NCBI GenBank assembly: GCA_013398015.1
Contig: VZRR01003262.1
Span: 526,709 to 590,708 of the forward strand
DNA length: 64,000 nucleotides
Origin: Oreocharis arfaki
Taxonomy: Eukaryota; Chordata; Aves; Passeriformes; Paramythiidae
Reading direction: 5' to 3'
Shown: positions 23,218-34,758 of the stretch, piece by piece
How the letters are laid out: the number at the start of each line of letters is the position of its first letter
Numbering within the stretch: the first letter of the stretch is position 1
Notes under the pieces: generated by a model
Seen by the model: the letters and a program-made list of their open reading frames with translations, nothing else
What the model was told of the DNA's origin: nothing
Databases searched by the model: none
Made by a program: the position numbers and the translations under genes

Positions 23218-26200
23218 GTATGATTATGCATGTCTGTTTCATCTGTTTAATTTGCTTCTCAGTCATAGTCTCCAAGTATGCTTTTAATCTTAGATCTTAA
23301 TTTCTTCCACAGTCTGAAAGGTTAAATGAAATTATTCAGCTGTAGTATTTAAATAGTGTTAAAGAAGACTCGGCAGAGGCCCTGTTCTTGATGTTACAAT
23401 ATGAAGTAAACCTTATTGGGGATAAAATGTTTGTACCAGGTAATTCAAGATAAGGTAGACTGCACTGTATCCTGTTTGCCCAGCTGAAGTAGGTTCCACT
23501 GTAAACCTTGCCCCTCCTGTAATATTTCACAAATTTTTCATTTTGGTTCTTTAGTTGTTGTGCTATAACTCTTGGCAATACAGTAATAACCACAAGATTT
23601 TGTGTTAGAAATGTACATATCAGAAACAAATGATCTAGTCTTCTTAAAACCATGTAAGTTCTTTCAGACAGAGAGTTAATTAAATCCACTGTCCTTACAC
23701 TTCTGTGAGATCCATGGCAGCTCAAGGGGATATGCTGTTTGACTGGATAACATATGAAATATTGGTTTTAAGTTTTATAAGTTTTTATAAGAATTCAGAG
23801 TGTTGTCTATAATTTTTCAATTGCTTTTAACTCATGTATCTCAGAACATTGAGTAAAAAAAACTTCAACAACAAAAACAACCGTGGCAACTCAAAAAGAA
23901 AATGAAACAAAGAAAAAAATGCCTTTGTGTGGTTCAGTCAGTCAGACCAAGAGCATCTGGGGTATTTAAAATACTGCCTTCGTGGTAGGTAAGGACATTT
24001 GCAAACACCTTGACTTTGTATTTGCCACAGGCAGTGTCTTGCACTGGGGGGATATTACCCATGTGGGGAATCACCCATGCTGGCAGGCACCAGGGAAGTT
24101 CCTCTGGTGTCTGCAGAAGCAGCCCTAATCTGTAGATAGATAAGGTAACAATGACTTCTTTTCTGTGGTTAATAGAAAAGGTCGATGCATATCTCATAGT
24201 GGCATTTTTTTTCTTCTGGTTTTCTTCTTACTCGGTTCCATTCCTTGTTGGGCCTGCCTTGTAGAGATGCAGATAATACATACAATTATTGCTCATACAA
24301 GCTTAGCTGTGTCACTCAGAACGCTTTTTTTCTTTACCTAAACAGTTAAATTGATACAAAAACTGCTGGGGGGTGTCTGCATCGGCTAAGGATGGCTATG
24401 GCACTGTTAAAATATCATCCATTTGCCCTAATTTTACACACTAGCTAGCTTTAGGCTAATGAATATTGTATTATTTTAAGTGAAGCAGTGTAGTGAGAGG
24501 TACACTTTCATGTGTGTTTCAGAAGGAAGTCTTTATCACGTGTTGCCGATCATGTACTGTTGTAAATATTTTTAGTTTCTCTTCCCTTTTTTTTTTTTTT
24601 AATAGCACCAAAATGAGAGATGTTTACAAAGGAATTATGAGCATTGCTAGAGGCTTGTTCAAACAACTACAAAAAGAATATAGTCACATTGTTCTTTCAG
24701 TGTTTTATTGGAAGGTTTGGATATTTTTCATGGGCATTTATAAGGTTGGGGCAGCATGTGCAGACAGAAAAAAGGGTTTTGACTGAAAATGGGCAGTGAA
24801 AACAGAAACAGGAGAAGAAGTAATAGAAGATTTACAGGTAAAGTGAGAAAGTCCATATCATTCTAGTAATCTAGCAGAGATACCACATGAGTAATATCTC
24901 GGTAAGTAAGACTGGTTTCTAGATAACCTTTATTGCAAACAAGAGTAAAACTTGCTGCTGCTGCTTATTCAGGGCAGCCTGAGCCTGAGCACACCCTATC
25001 CTGCCGTGCCACGGGTGCACGGTGCCCACAGGAAGATCAGGAAGATCGCTGAGCCACAAAATGTCACTCCTCAGATTTCTGGTGGTCGTACACCCTGCAG
25101 CAAGACCTGATTTCACAAGTAAAGCTTTATCTTGTACTTGCTGCTGAAGTCAAGATGAGACTCCTGCAATGGTTCCCCAGACAAAGCAGGGCTTTGCTCT
25201 GAGCTGTGCTGCTGCATTTGTTCCGTTCAGGGCACTTGTGGTTACGTGTGGTGTTGGTGCTGTGTCGTAGCAGATCTGCTACAAATGCTGCTCCCTTTGC
25301 ATCTCCCCCTGCAAGTTCATGAAGGGGCTTCTTGGAAACAGCTTTGAGATGGTGATGCCCCGTAGAGATCAGAGTTCTGAAGGGCCTTTGAAATAGCAGG
25401 TGTGTCTCCCCTGTGGGAGGATTTACCCCTCTGTCTTACCTGCTGAGTAACTTGGGGGATTGGAGGTACTTGGACAATGTTAATATTCTTTGCTCTTTAT
25501 CTGAAGATGGAAAAACAGCATGAAAATTCATAAGAACAAATTGTTTTCTGTGGTATTTTAGTTATAGTCTAGTGGGAACATCAGGAGAATTGACGTGTTT
25601 CTAATGTTTCTATTTCTAATTTTTAGGCCCTGTCAGGGAGTACAGAGGTATATCAAAATGTGAGTTAGAAAGGAGCTGAATCTCACAGCTGACTTCAGTA
25701 ATGAATAAAATCATTTTATTGTGTGTTGGTTTATTTGTTTCTTAGTACGTAGGTGTGTGTGCTGACGCACGAGCCTATTTTAAAACACAGTTTTGTGCTT
25801 TTTTCCTCATCTGACTCAACTTCAACCATTTCATTATAAATTATTACAGCTATTACCAGGAAACTTTGCTGAGAAGGCTGTTGAGTTTCAGTAAAACGGC
25901 CTGTTGCAACCACTTTGCTACTGTTAATCTTTTATCCCAGCCCAGAAGGGTTAAAAGCATCTTTGTAAGTTGAATGCAAATTGGAGAGTTTGTCTGATCT
26001 ACCCGAACTTTGGAAAACTGAAGTTGCTTCTGTGCCTTACCACAAGTTTGAAATAATCATAATCAAAATAAACTGATCTGGATTTCAGTAATGTAACATT
26101 ATCAGCCTTGTTAACCACCATTTTTGTGATCTGCAGACTTCCACAGGAGAGCTCCAAATGTTTCCAAGTAAAATAACACTTGGGGGTCCTTGATAGTTCT

Positions 26201-26973
26201 TTAACTCTGAAAATATTTTGGAAAGGGTTTATGATCCTGGTTACCAGTTTCATGTATTTTATGTAACTATTTAACGTTTCTAAAATAGGAAAAAAATGTT
26301 TTTAAGGAGTAATGGCTCAAGTGATCTAAGAATTTCTTCAGCTGCAGTTCTGGTGCTGGAAAAAGTAGCACAGGGAATCAGAAGGAAAGTGACCCCCAAT
26401 TATTTCTCAGCAGCTTATGAGAAAAAAAAATAATACTGCAGAATCAATCGGTGTAGAAGTCTAGCTCTGTGTGATAGACTAACCTTTCTTCATGTGGAAA
26501 TACCCCAATAATTCAAGCATTGATCAGAAGGTCATAAGGGTGATCTTAAGTTCTCACAAGATTCTAGAATAATCCCCAAGTCTTACTTTTTTTTCAGTTT
26601 TTACCAATCTGGTTTTTTTGAGGGTTTCATATAATGTTTCAAGAAGCAACATAGAAGTAGTCTTTTCCAATGATTTAAATATTAGACTTAGTGATTTTGG
26701 TGTGTTTAATAGATTTTTAGGCATACTTGTAGTTTTCTTTTTAATGAGAAGTGAGTCTTAACAGCAGTGAGGTTATCTAAGATAATCGAGGAATTATTTG
26801 CATAAGGTATAAACCTAGACATCCAAGAGAATTGAGTCTAAAAGAGAAAACAAATATTCATGCAAAAATATTTCATCTCACTTAAAATACAAAACCTAGA
26901 TTGGCTATTTTTTAAGAAGTTCATTCTTTATTTTGTGTAAAAAAATTATCTTGACTTTCTTGTTCTGAGACAG
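23218..26973 (+). other. ICA1 intron of 3.8 kb
   Basis: The intron contains a GC-richer segment at about 24950-25450, clearly different from the AT-rich flanks. I recognise no repeat or exon in it. There is a T14 tract at 24587-24600. A minus-strand open frame of 129 codons at 23336-23725 has no recognisable similarity and is treated as chance. Confidence 0.8.
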
Positions 26974-27249
26974 CTTCAAAGGAAAAGTTTGTGAGATCCT
27001 TGGAGCCAGAAGCTGGTGATAAGGATGACATGGTATTACTGAATGAGATCCTCAACGCTTCTTCCCTGGATGAGGGGGAATTCAGCAAAGAGTGGACAGC
27101 TGTTTTTGGACAGGCTGCTGATCTCACCATGAATTCTTCTGCTAGAGATGGGGAGAGCACTTCATCATCTGCAGTACCAGCACCATCAGGCTACTTGCCC
27201 TCACAGCTGCTAGACCAAAACATGAATGACTTGCAGTCATCCTTACATG
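26974..27249 (+). CDS. ICA1: ICA1 large linker exon (276 nt, phase 1-1)
   Basis: This is the largest ICA1 exon here (91 whole codons plus split codons). It opens ASKEKFVRSLEPEAGDKDDM, continues VLLNEILNASSLDEGEFSKE and WTAVFGQAADL, passes through a Ser/Thr/Ala-rich stretch, and ends GYLPSQLLDQNMNDLQSSLH. Human ICA1 has DKDDLLLLSEIFNASSLEEG, EFSKEWAAVFG and GFLPSQLLDQNMKDLQASLQ at the same places. Acceptor is TGAGACAG and donor is GTGAGA. Reading through the donor stays open for only about 17 more codons before a stop at 27297-27299. The conserved EGEFSKEW and LPSQLLDQNM blocks belong to the ICA69 C-terminal domain. Confidence 0.97.
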
Positions 27250-29194
27250 GTGAGAGCTCTTGTTCTGTCAGTACGTTTGGGTTAGGGTTTAGAGTATGAT
27301 TTTCTGGAATGTAGAAGTGTGATGAAAGTTTATATTGTGCCATGGCTGCAGAAGCCCTGAAATTGAAGCAGAGTATGGCCTGGAGAAAAAAACATGTGAG
27401 TAACTTACTTGTTTTTCTAGCTCTTCTCAGTCAGTGTTTGAGAATGAAGTACCCAAAACCTAAAGTCAAGATTACTGTCTTGAATATTTTCATTAAGCTT
27501 CTTGAAATGTTCTGTAGACCTTTTGAGATAATTTTTTTTCCTGAAGCAGAAAATACGTTTGAATGGGTTTTAGTGATTTAATCACAATTGCTGTCTCTGT
27601 TAAGGGGCCAAGGAACACAAAATAATTTCTGCATTTTGTCTGGGGATACTATTTTTAAACAATGTAGTGAAAATCAGTTGCTTCCCCCCTCCCCCCAACC
27701 ATCCTATACCATTGCATGCAGGGCTATGGGTCAGGTAGAGTGGGTTGTCTCATCCTAGCAACCATATAGGTGAATTTCTCTTGCAGGGCTGGTTACTGAT
27801 GCAGCTCTTTCTCTCCCCTTTCTTCTGTGCAGTTAAATCTCTTGGCTTTTCCAAGCTACTGCTGGGGAAAAGAAAAGAGGGGAACTAGGACAGAGCTTTC
27901 CTGCTGCTGCCTTGGCCTTGAGGAGGGAAGGGAGGGAGGAAGGCAGGCTGGTGATAAACAGCCAGCAGCACCTACCTTTGTCCTCCTCACAGTCTGGCTG
28001 GATTTTTCATAGGGCTTTGCGAGCTGGAGGGGACCTTGCCTTTTTGGGCTCTGTCCCAAGTCATTGAAATCTCATTTGGGGAAGAGCGATTAGGAGAGAG
28101 TAGCAGGCTGGTTCTATCCTGGACACTGTTTCTTGGAACCCATGCAACTGGAAGGGTCATACATAATGTAAAATGACCTGTGACATTTTGGCAGGAATAA
28201 GAAAGTCAGATTTACTTTATAATATACAGTTACTACCAGCACCCTTAGAGCAAGATATCTGGGTTCATTGGCTTCAGCACTTAGATGAAAAATGGGGGAA
28301 TGACATTTGTGATAATGCACAGGTATTTTTATAAGGTACATGTTTTTTAAGCAAATTACTAAAATAGCAACAGAAATATTTTGAAATCGATTTTTTTTCC
28401 CCACAGCTTTACATACTTTAAACATATTTTACATTTCAATGTAATTTACATTTTAAAATGTAGATATATTTTTGAAGGAAAAGTATTTTTTAGGTATAAA
28501 CAGCAAGCAGGGTTGGGTACCCTTTCTGAGGTGGCTGTTAGCTCTTATTTGCACTGGCATTGGGTGCAGTGTTAGAGAGTTCAGAATCAGAATTCAGGTA
28601 TGTTGCTTTCAAGGAACACTAGACATGGAAAATCCATTCCAGTCAACATGGTATCCCAAAATCTCTGAGTAAAAAAAATAATAAATCCGTTCTGAAAGGG
28701 TAAAATATGTGGGTATTTTCAAATGGGTTTCCAAGGTTTTGGCAGAAGATTGTGGTAATTGATGTACTGGCTTTCAAAAAGTCAGGACTAATCAGCTGAG
28801 TGATTGTATCTGAAAATAATCTTTCTAAATTTTTTTGTTTCTTATTTTTTAACAGAAGATGAAATTTGGTTCATTTTATATCTTGTGAAAACTTAGCTTT
28901 AACCTTAAACTACATTTCATTTCACTTCACAACTTTTCTTTTATAATCTGACCTTATCATTAAATATGGGAAGAGAGATTTTTTTTTTTTTCCAAATACT
29001 AACTGGAGTATAAGCATATCTAGACATACTAGTTGGAAATACTAGAATACATGAATTATATTTTTACTGAGAACTTGTGGTACATCTCCTACACTTTTTT
29101 TTCCCCCTAACTGGTAGAATTGCTTAATAATTATTCAGTGTGAGGTGCTACACTGTAGCCTCAATGTTGCATACTTCCTGTGTGAATTTGGCCT

Positions 29195-29490
29195 TAAGAC
29201 CATAAAGATTCTTAAAACTCACATGCTTAACGTTAAGCACATTAACTTTTCTATTAACTTCAGTGGGATTACTTACTTATTTTATGTTAAGCACACTCAT
29301 AAATCTTTGGGGCTTTGTTTTCTCTCTGCCTCAGATCTTAATCTGTAAAACAGGCACAATGCTATGCAGGTTATAAACTGTTAGGGTCAGGAATTCCCAG
29401 CTCGGAGTTTTCTCTGGCTGTATTTATAGGCAGGATCCAGCACAATGGGACTCTGAATTGCTATGGGGCTACCAGGTGCTGGTTTAAAAT
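29195..29490. repeat. Ancient amniote interspersed repeat sequence
   Basis: The segment holds CATGCTTAACGTTAAGCACA, AACTTCAGTGGGATTACTTA, GTTAAGCACACTCATAAATC, CAGATCTTAATCTGTAAAAC (MIR-like) and GATCCAGCACAATGGGACTC. I recognise these blocks as widespread old repeat fragments shared by birds, turtles and other amniotes, but I do not assign a family name. The first block includes a perfect 16-bp palindrome (TGCTTAACGTTAAGCA). Confidence 0.5.
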
Positions 29491-29507
29491 ACATATAAAT
29501 ATGTGTG

Positions 29508-29521
29508 TATATATATATATA
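29508..29521. repeat. (TA)7 microsatellite
   Basis: Seven TA units follow a short (GT)n stretch in an ICA1 intron. Such runs are often length-variable. Confidence 0.85.
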
Positions 29522-32046
29522 ATAGAAACGAAGCACGCTCCCAACAAAGCTTTTAGATTCTCCTCCAGATACAGCTCTGTAGTTCAGTTGCCTTTCTACT
29601 TTTTCAGAGGGAGCACTGGCTTTCTCTTTTCATGATGTTTACGGCCTCATTTACTTACACATTCATACCATTAAGGGCTCCTCTTTATCTCCCTACACGT
29701 GCATATATTCTAGTTGGTAAGAAAATGCACAGCTCACCATTTCCATTTCTAAATTTAATTGTTGCAATGTTTGTGAAGATGCTTGCTGAACAGCAAGCTG
29801 TTTGGTTTCCTTGCTGTCTTGGCAATAACCTCATTGTTTGGTCACATAACAAAGCCATCCTGTGAACAGGCAAACCAAAGCAGGCTTAGGGCCAACAACT
29901 GCTTTCAAACTGATAGGCTGCGGTTTGGTTTTGAAAGGCAAAGTTGTTCTCTGTAGCTCACTAAAAACATAATTCACGAAAGTATTTAATAAAAATTCTG
30001 TGTCAGTCTTTCCCAGTACCTTCATAGATCAGTAACTTCATTCTGAAAGCATCCCATATTTTCTGGAGTGTGTTTGGTAGGATTTTTTGTTGCTACTGTT
30101 AGGTTCTTTTTGTTTTTCTAAGTGGCTCTTGAGCTACCTGCATTTCATTAAACAGACAGCCAGGCCACAGCATCTCTCACAGATGTGCTGCCTCCCAAGC
30201 CTTGGTCTGGGGACTCAAAAGGAGGGAGGGCTCCAAAGGAGTTCAAAGGAGGTCTGAAGTGTTTCACTCTCTGACCTGCCGAGCACACCGGTGTAAAGGA
30301 ACATCAGTGATGTCTCAGGGATCCACTGATCTCACTGGGACTTACACAGAAAGTTTCTGGCAGAGCTCCCATTCATTTATATCAGATTAGGATTTGGCTC
30401 TATTTGTTTAAGCAGCTGACTTTACCTGTTGTCATTCATTGCCATTTCAAACACTTTCTCACAATGTATCTCCAAGCACACAAAAGCATCGCAGTCTGCT
30501 GTAATTGTGTATAATGTCCTCTGCCATTCTTGTTTGTAACACAAGCAGAGAAAATGCCTGGAAAAGTATGTCATTCTGAAGAGGTAATGCCATGCTTTTC
30601 ATTATTTATCATTCAGATTTGCTTATTTGAAAGATTAAACTCTAAAACCTCACTTTCAGAGGGCACAGGCTGGCTCACAAGCCTTTATCACCTTCGTCTG
30701 GAGCAAATACATGTGAGCACTCTGCATCCAGATTTTGAAGAAGTTTTTGGTTAGTTTCCTTAGAGATACAGAGGATGTTTGTGGCTTTAAATTTCCTTCC
30801 TAATTCATGTGATTTTACAGAAAAACTCTCCTTGCCTCTTTTTATAACACAGCTTGGGCTTTAGACCCAAGCAAGGTAAGATATAGGCGAGGTAAGATCA
30901 GAAAGTGATGAGAATTATCTACTGAGAGAGGAAGGGTTGATGTGACTGATGTGGTTGTTGTATTACCTGTCAGGGTGCTGGCTGCCAGTATCTGACAGGG
31001 CTCTCAGAAGAGCAGAAAGTAAGGGGAGGAAGGACAAAAAGAGTGAAAAGGGATGTGAAAGCATGAACTTGTAGAAAAAAGAGACTGAATAAGGAAACAG
31101 TAATTGGGTGCATAGATGAGCATCCTGTTTGTGATACTGCCAAATTAGGTGGATAATTGACCAGGCCAAACTTAAAGGAGATATTATTTAAATTAGAAAT
31201 ACTACCTCCAGTCCTCTAAATATAATAAAAGATATGAATTTAAATATCTAAAGTCAGGGACAAAAAGTGTTTTGTTTTTTTCCTAGTATGTTTCTGCAGT
31301 ATAGTATCCCTAGTTCACTTTACCAGCCTGCTCATCTGGCCTCATTAACTGTATTTATCATTACTCTTTTATGGATATAGAATACACATGTAAGGACAAA
31401 AAATTGTTTCACTTTTTCCTGCATAGCTGCTCTCATCTTGCTGAGAAGATCCTTTCAAATAAAGAACAAAAAGAAATACTCCATTAAAAATAACTCAAAG
31501 TAATTAATCTTGAATTTACTTATTCAGTGTTTAGCAATAATTTTTTTTTTAATACTTCAAAATTAACTAAAAAATCTGGCTTCTCTAAATACAGTTTTGT
31601 GTGGAACAGTGGATGAAATGAAAGTCTTTAGAACTTTAGAAGTAAAGAAAGGTGGAAAAAAATGTTTATTATGTGTGGTATTTCCACCTAAATGTAAGTG
31701 ATTCTTCTCCCTACATCTGTGTTCTACTTGATTACTGAACTGGCCTTTCTGTGAGTGAGTATTAACTGTGATTCAATAAGAAAAACAAAAATCTTTTTTA
31801 GCCAGGTTAAAGGTTTGAAGAGTATAGTTGCCTGAATCTGGAGATAATGGAAGTGGTCTGTAGATACTCTCTTGTGAAGGATGTTGCTCCTGTGCAGTCT
31901 GACTGCTGACTCTGTGTGTACAAGGACAGATATGAGTGGCCATAAACCTAATTCTCTGCTCTGCTGTCTGATGCTGCCAGACACTGGGGTGTTGGAGTTA
32001 ACAAAGTCACTCCTCATGCTAATGCTGCTGTATTACTGAATTTTAG

Positions 32047-32142
32047 GATGGGCAGCCAGCAGTGTGAGCCCACCATCAATACCACAGCCAGCACAGAAAC
32101 CACACAGCCTGAATGTAAATGATGACAAGACGCCTGGGAAAG
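32047..32142 (+). CDS. ICA1: ICA1 proline-rich exon (96 nt, phase 1-1), possibly a cassette exon
   Basis: After the split Gly codon the exon reads WAASSVSPPSIPQPAQKPHS and then LNVNDDKTPGK, with the last base starting the Glu codon of the terminal exon. Acceptor is TGAATTTTAG and donor is GTGATA. Phase and frame fit perfectly between the 276-nt exon and the last exon. The best-known human isoform goes from LQASLQ straight to EPAKAASDLTAW, so this block of about 32 residues is extra relative to that form. It is either an alternative exon or a lineage difference. It is Pro/Ser/Gln-rich with no recognised domain. Support comes from frame and splice sites, not from a remembered homologue. Confidence 0.75.
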
Positions 32143-33859
32143 GTGATAGTCATGTGTTTTATTCAGTTACTTGGCTTTTCCTTTTTAGCTCTTGTATCTT
32201 GTACACTGCCTCTTGTCTTCTCAGTTACTGTCATAACAAAACTTATTTTTGTAGTAACTACAGCTCAGTTTTGTGCTCCCTGATTACTCTGTTTCACCTT
32301 AATTAGGAGTATGATATGTGTGTGTATGTGTATTTGTGCTAGGCTTAGTGCTAATAGCGTGTCAAAAGAGTAATTTACTGTATAACAAAGGAGCTGAAGC
32401 TGCAGTTTCTTTTACCTACTTTAATTTTGAGTCACACAGAATAGCATCTGCATGCACTTTGTCTGAGCTAAACAATGTTTTGAAGCTCTAGGATTTAGCA
32501 TTGTGTCTAAAATACAGGCTACTGATAAGGCAGAAGAGCCCTAATTGCAAATTTTGTTGATAAACATACATCATATCAGTAATCATCTGTTTAAAACTTA
32601 ATTCAGTTGTTGCAACTGAGCCAAGAGTGCATAGTCCTGCCATCTACTGAGACAAAGCCCTGCTGATTTTTGACTAGTATTTTCTGAATAAGTGAACCAG
32701 GATTATGCTGAATTCTGTTGCCAGTTTGTAGCAAATTTTGTGCATTTGCATTTGATCAGAAGCAAAGTCAAAGATGTATTCCTTCCACTGACATTTTTCA
32801 GCTCAGCAGAAAAAAAGTAAAGAGGGTTAAGGTGTTCTGGAAACTGTTTTGGAAATCAGTGTAATTACACAGCCACAAGACTGGCTCCAGCAAAAGGAAC
32901 AGCCTTCAGCTACTTGGAAGTCTGTGGTTCTGAAAGTGGCAGATACCAAGAGGAGTGTCATGCCAGGCAGAGCCTATTTTGTCTGTAAATTCTTTGTGTC
33001 ACAAAGAAAGCTCTCATGTGCCATTATCTCTCTGAGAGAAGAGCACATCTTACTTCACTATGAGTGTAATACCTGTTGGGCACAGGGTCACAAAAACAAA
33101 GCAAGTGGAGATGTACCTTCTTCATAGCAGCCAAAGTTGTTACTGCTTTAACCTGAACATCTGCCCAGTTGGAATAAGAGCAGGCAGGAGACCTCTGTGA
33201 AATACATGTCAGTGTGGACACAGAGGTGAAATAGTCCAGCTGCTGTTGGATATATCCCCTATTCACATTTTGTCTATATCCATCAAAATAATACTAGAAG
33301 CTGTACTGGGGACTGGCTATCAAACATAACCCCTCTCTCTCCACCCAATGCGTTCCCATTAAAACTTCATTCCAGTTAAATAATGACCTTATTGGTTGTA
33401 TACAGGGGAGACAGAACGGTCACATGAATTGGATTTAGGCAAAGGAATTTACTCCTGTAAGAGAGGTTGAAAGTAAAATTTGCCTTCACTTTCCTTTTGC
33501 TTGTTTGCAGGCATGCAGGGGCACACTCAAATACCTTGTATGAAACAAATCTAGACAGAGTGAGATTGTTTCTATTTCTAGTTAAAGTGTTCCTGTACTT
33601 ATCATGGCAGGAGCCATATAAAATACATAGCAGACATGTAAAATGCTCGTTCTTACTAAAGTTCTATATTCTGATAAAGATAGTGTTTTAAAATGCAATC
33701 ACTCATTCTGATTTTCTTGTCAGAAGTGAGCTTGGTAATAAATTAAACAATAGCATGGCATTTGTTTGACCTCAGTCAAACATTCAGTCAGTTTTGTTTT
33801 AAAATAGCTGACAAGCCTGTGCATTTATTTTTTCTTTCTTTTTTCTTTTTTTTTTCCAG
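32143..33859 (+). other. ICA1 last intron (1.7 kb)
   Basis: This is a single-copy-looking intron that ends in a strong polypyrimidine tract at about 33826-33858 before CAG. Nothing else was recognised in it. Confidence 0.85.
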
Positions 33860-33981
33860 AATCTACAAAGAATCCTAAAGACTTGACTGCTTGGTTCAGT
33901 CTCTTTGCTGACCTTGACCCATTATCCAATCCTGATGCTGTTGGGAAAACTGATAAAGAACATGAATTGCTTAATGCATGA
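33860..33981 (+). CDS. ICA1: ICA1 terminal coding exon with conserved C-terminus and stop
   Basis: The exon reads ESTKNPK, then DLTAWFSLFADLDPLSNPDA, then VGKTDKEHELLNA and TGA (33979-33981). From DLTAW onward it agrees with human ICA1 residue for residue, the strongest identity in the window. The acceptor TTTTTTTTTCCAG at the end of a 30-nt pyrimidine tract is very strong. The exon starts in phase 1, so it can join to any of the four symmetric exons upstream. The extreme conservation implies a protein-binding role for this tail, which is an inference. Confidence 0.98.
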
Positions 33982-34095
33982 GTCAGCTGCCTCTGGTAAC
34001 TCACATTCTTCCCTTCATCAACACTATTTTGGAGTTTAAAAAAACTAAATCAAAATTAGTATGCTGTTGTGAAACTATGAAGTATGTGCCATGAT

Positions 34096-34101
34096 AATAA
34101 A
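34096..34101 (+). promoter_or_regulatory. ICA1: Proximal poly(A) signal AATAAA of ICA1
   Basis: This is a canonical hexamer 115 nt after the stop codon. Use of this site would leave a very short 3' UTR. A T/G-containing stretch (TTATTTGCTCTTGTTTTGT) follows about 40 nt downstream, as expected of a cleavage region. Confidence 0.6.
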
Positions 34102-34752
34102 ACTAAAGGGAATGAATCCCCTTTTCTATAGGTACAAGTTATTTGCTCTTGTTTTGTATAAAGAGTTTGCATTTATTTTCTACGTGGACTTACAAAAATG
34201 AGGTTAAGAATTAGGGCAGATTTCTTGCCAAATTAGATTATTTGCTGAAACACTGTCTTTGCCTGGGGTGATGTGGAGCTAACACCAGAGTGAAATACAA
34301 ATTGCAAACCTATTTTTTTATAATGTTTCTTGGGTAAATTAAAAGAAAACCATGTAACTGAAGAGGCTGCATGAGTCAAACATCTATCATGTATATAATA
34401 TATCTATTATTGCTATGTGAAGATGTCAACTAAATTTGTTTTGTTAGTACTCACAGTTGAAAAACCTGTGCTGGAGCTAATTATTGAAGAACTAAATTTG
34501 AGTCTGTGCAGCCATCAAAATTGTGCCCTTTCCAATCTAATTTATTTGATAAACTGCACTACATAAAGAGAAGTCAGGCCCAGGACGCTTCTTTTCTGAG
34601 TTTCTTCTCCATTGCACCTGTTTGCAAAAGTTTCTCTGAACTGATGCTTTACCATGCCTTCAATCCATTTCTGTTTCTGTTCTGAGAATTTTTTCATCCA
34701 GTTTATTTCTGAAGCATGTGTTATTTTGAGCTTGTTGTGACATTAACTCTTT

Positions 34753-34758
34753 AATAAA
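34753..34758 (+). promoter_or_regulatory. ICA1: Distal poly(A) signal AATAAA of ICA1
   Basis: This is a canonical hexamer about 770 nt after the stop codon, in TTAATAAAATG. A GT-rich stretch (GCTGTTGTGCTGCTG) follows about 40 nt downstream, a good cleavage-factor context. It is the last clear signal before the intergenic repeats. Confidence 0.7.

Larger units (their letters stand above)
27250..32046 (+). other. ICA1 intron of 4.8 kb
   Basis: The intron carries ancient interspersed repeat sequence around 29195-29490 and a (TA)7 run at 29508-29521. Pyrimidine and purine runs appear at 27680-27700 and 27920-27950. A TTAGGG-like dyad (GGGTTAGGGTTT, 27279-27290) sits just past the donor. No additional exon was recognised. 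Confidence 0.8.

Noticed and set aside
23336..23725. Minus-strand open frame of 129 codons in an ICA1 intron
   Set aside because: There is no similarity I recognise, no promoter or splice support, and the length is within what chance allows in 64 kb on six frames.
27279..27290. GGGTTAGGGTTT as an interstitial telomeric repeat
   Set aside because: Only two units, and a similar short motif occurs by chance at about 1224; too short to be meaningful.
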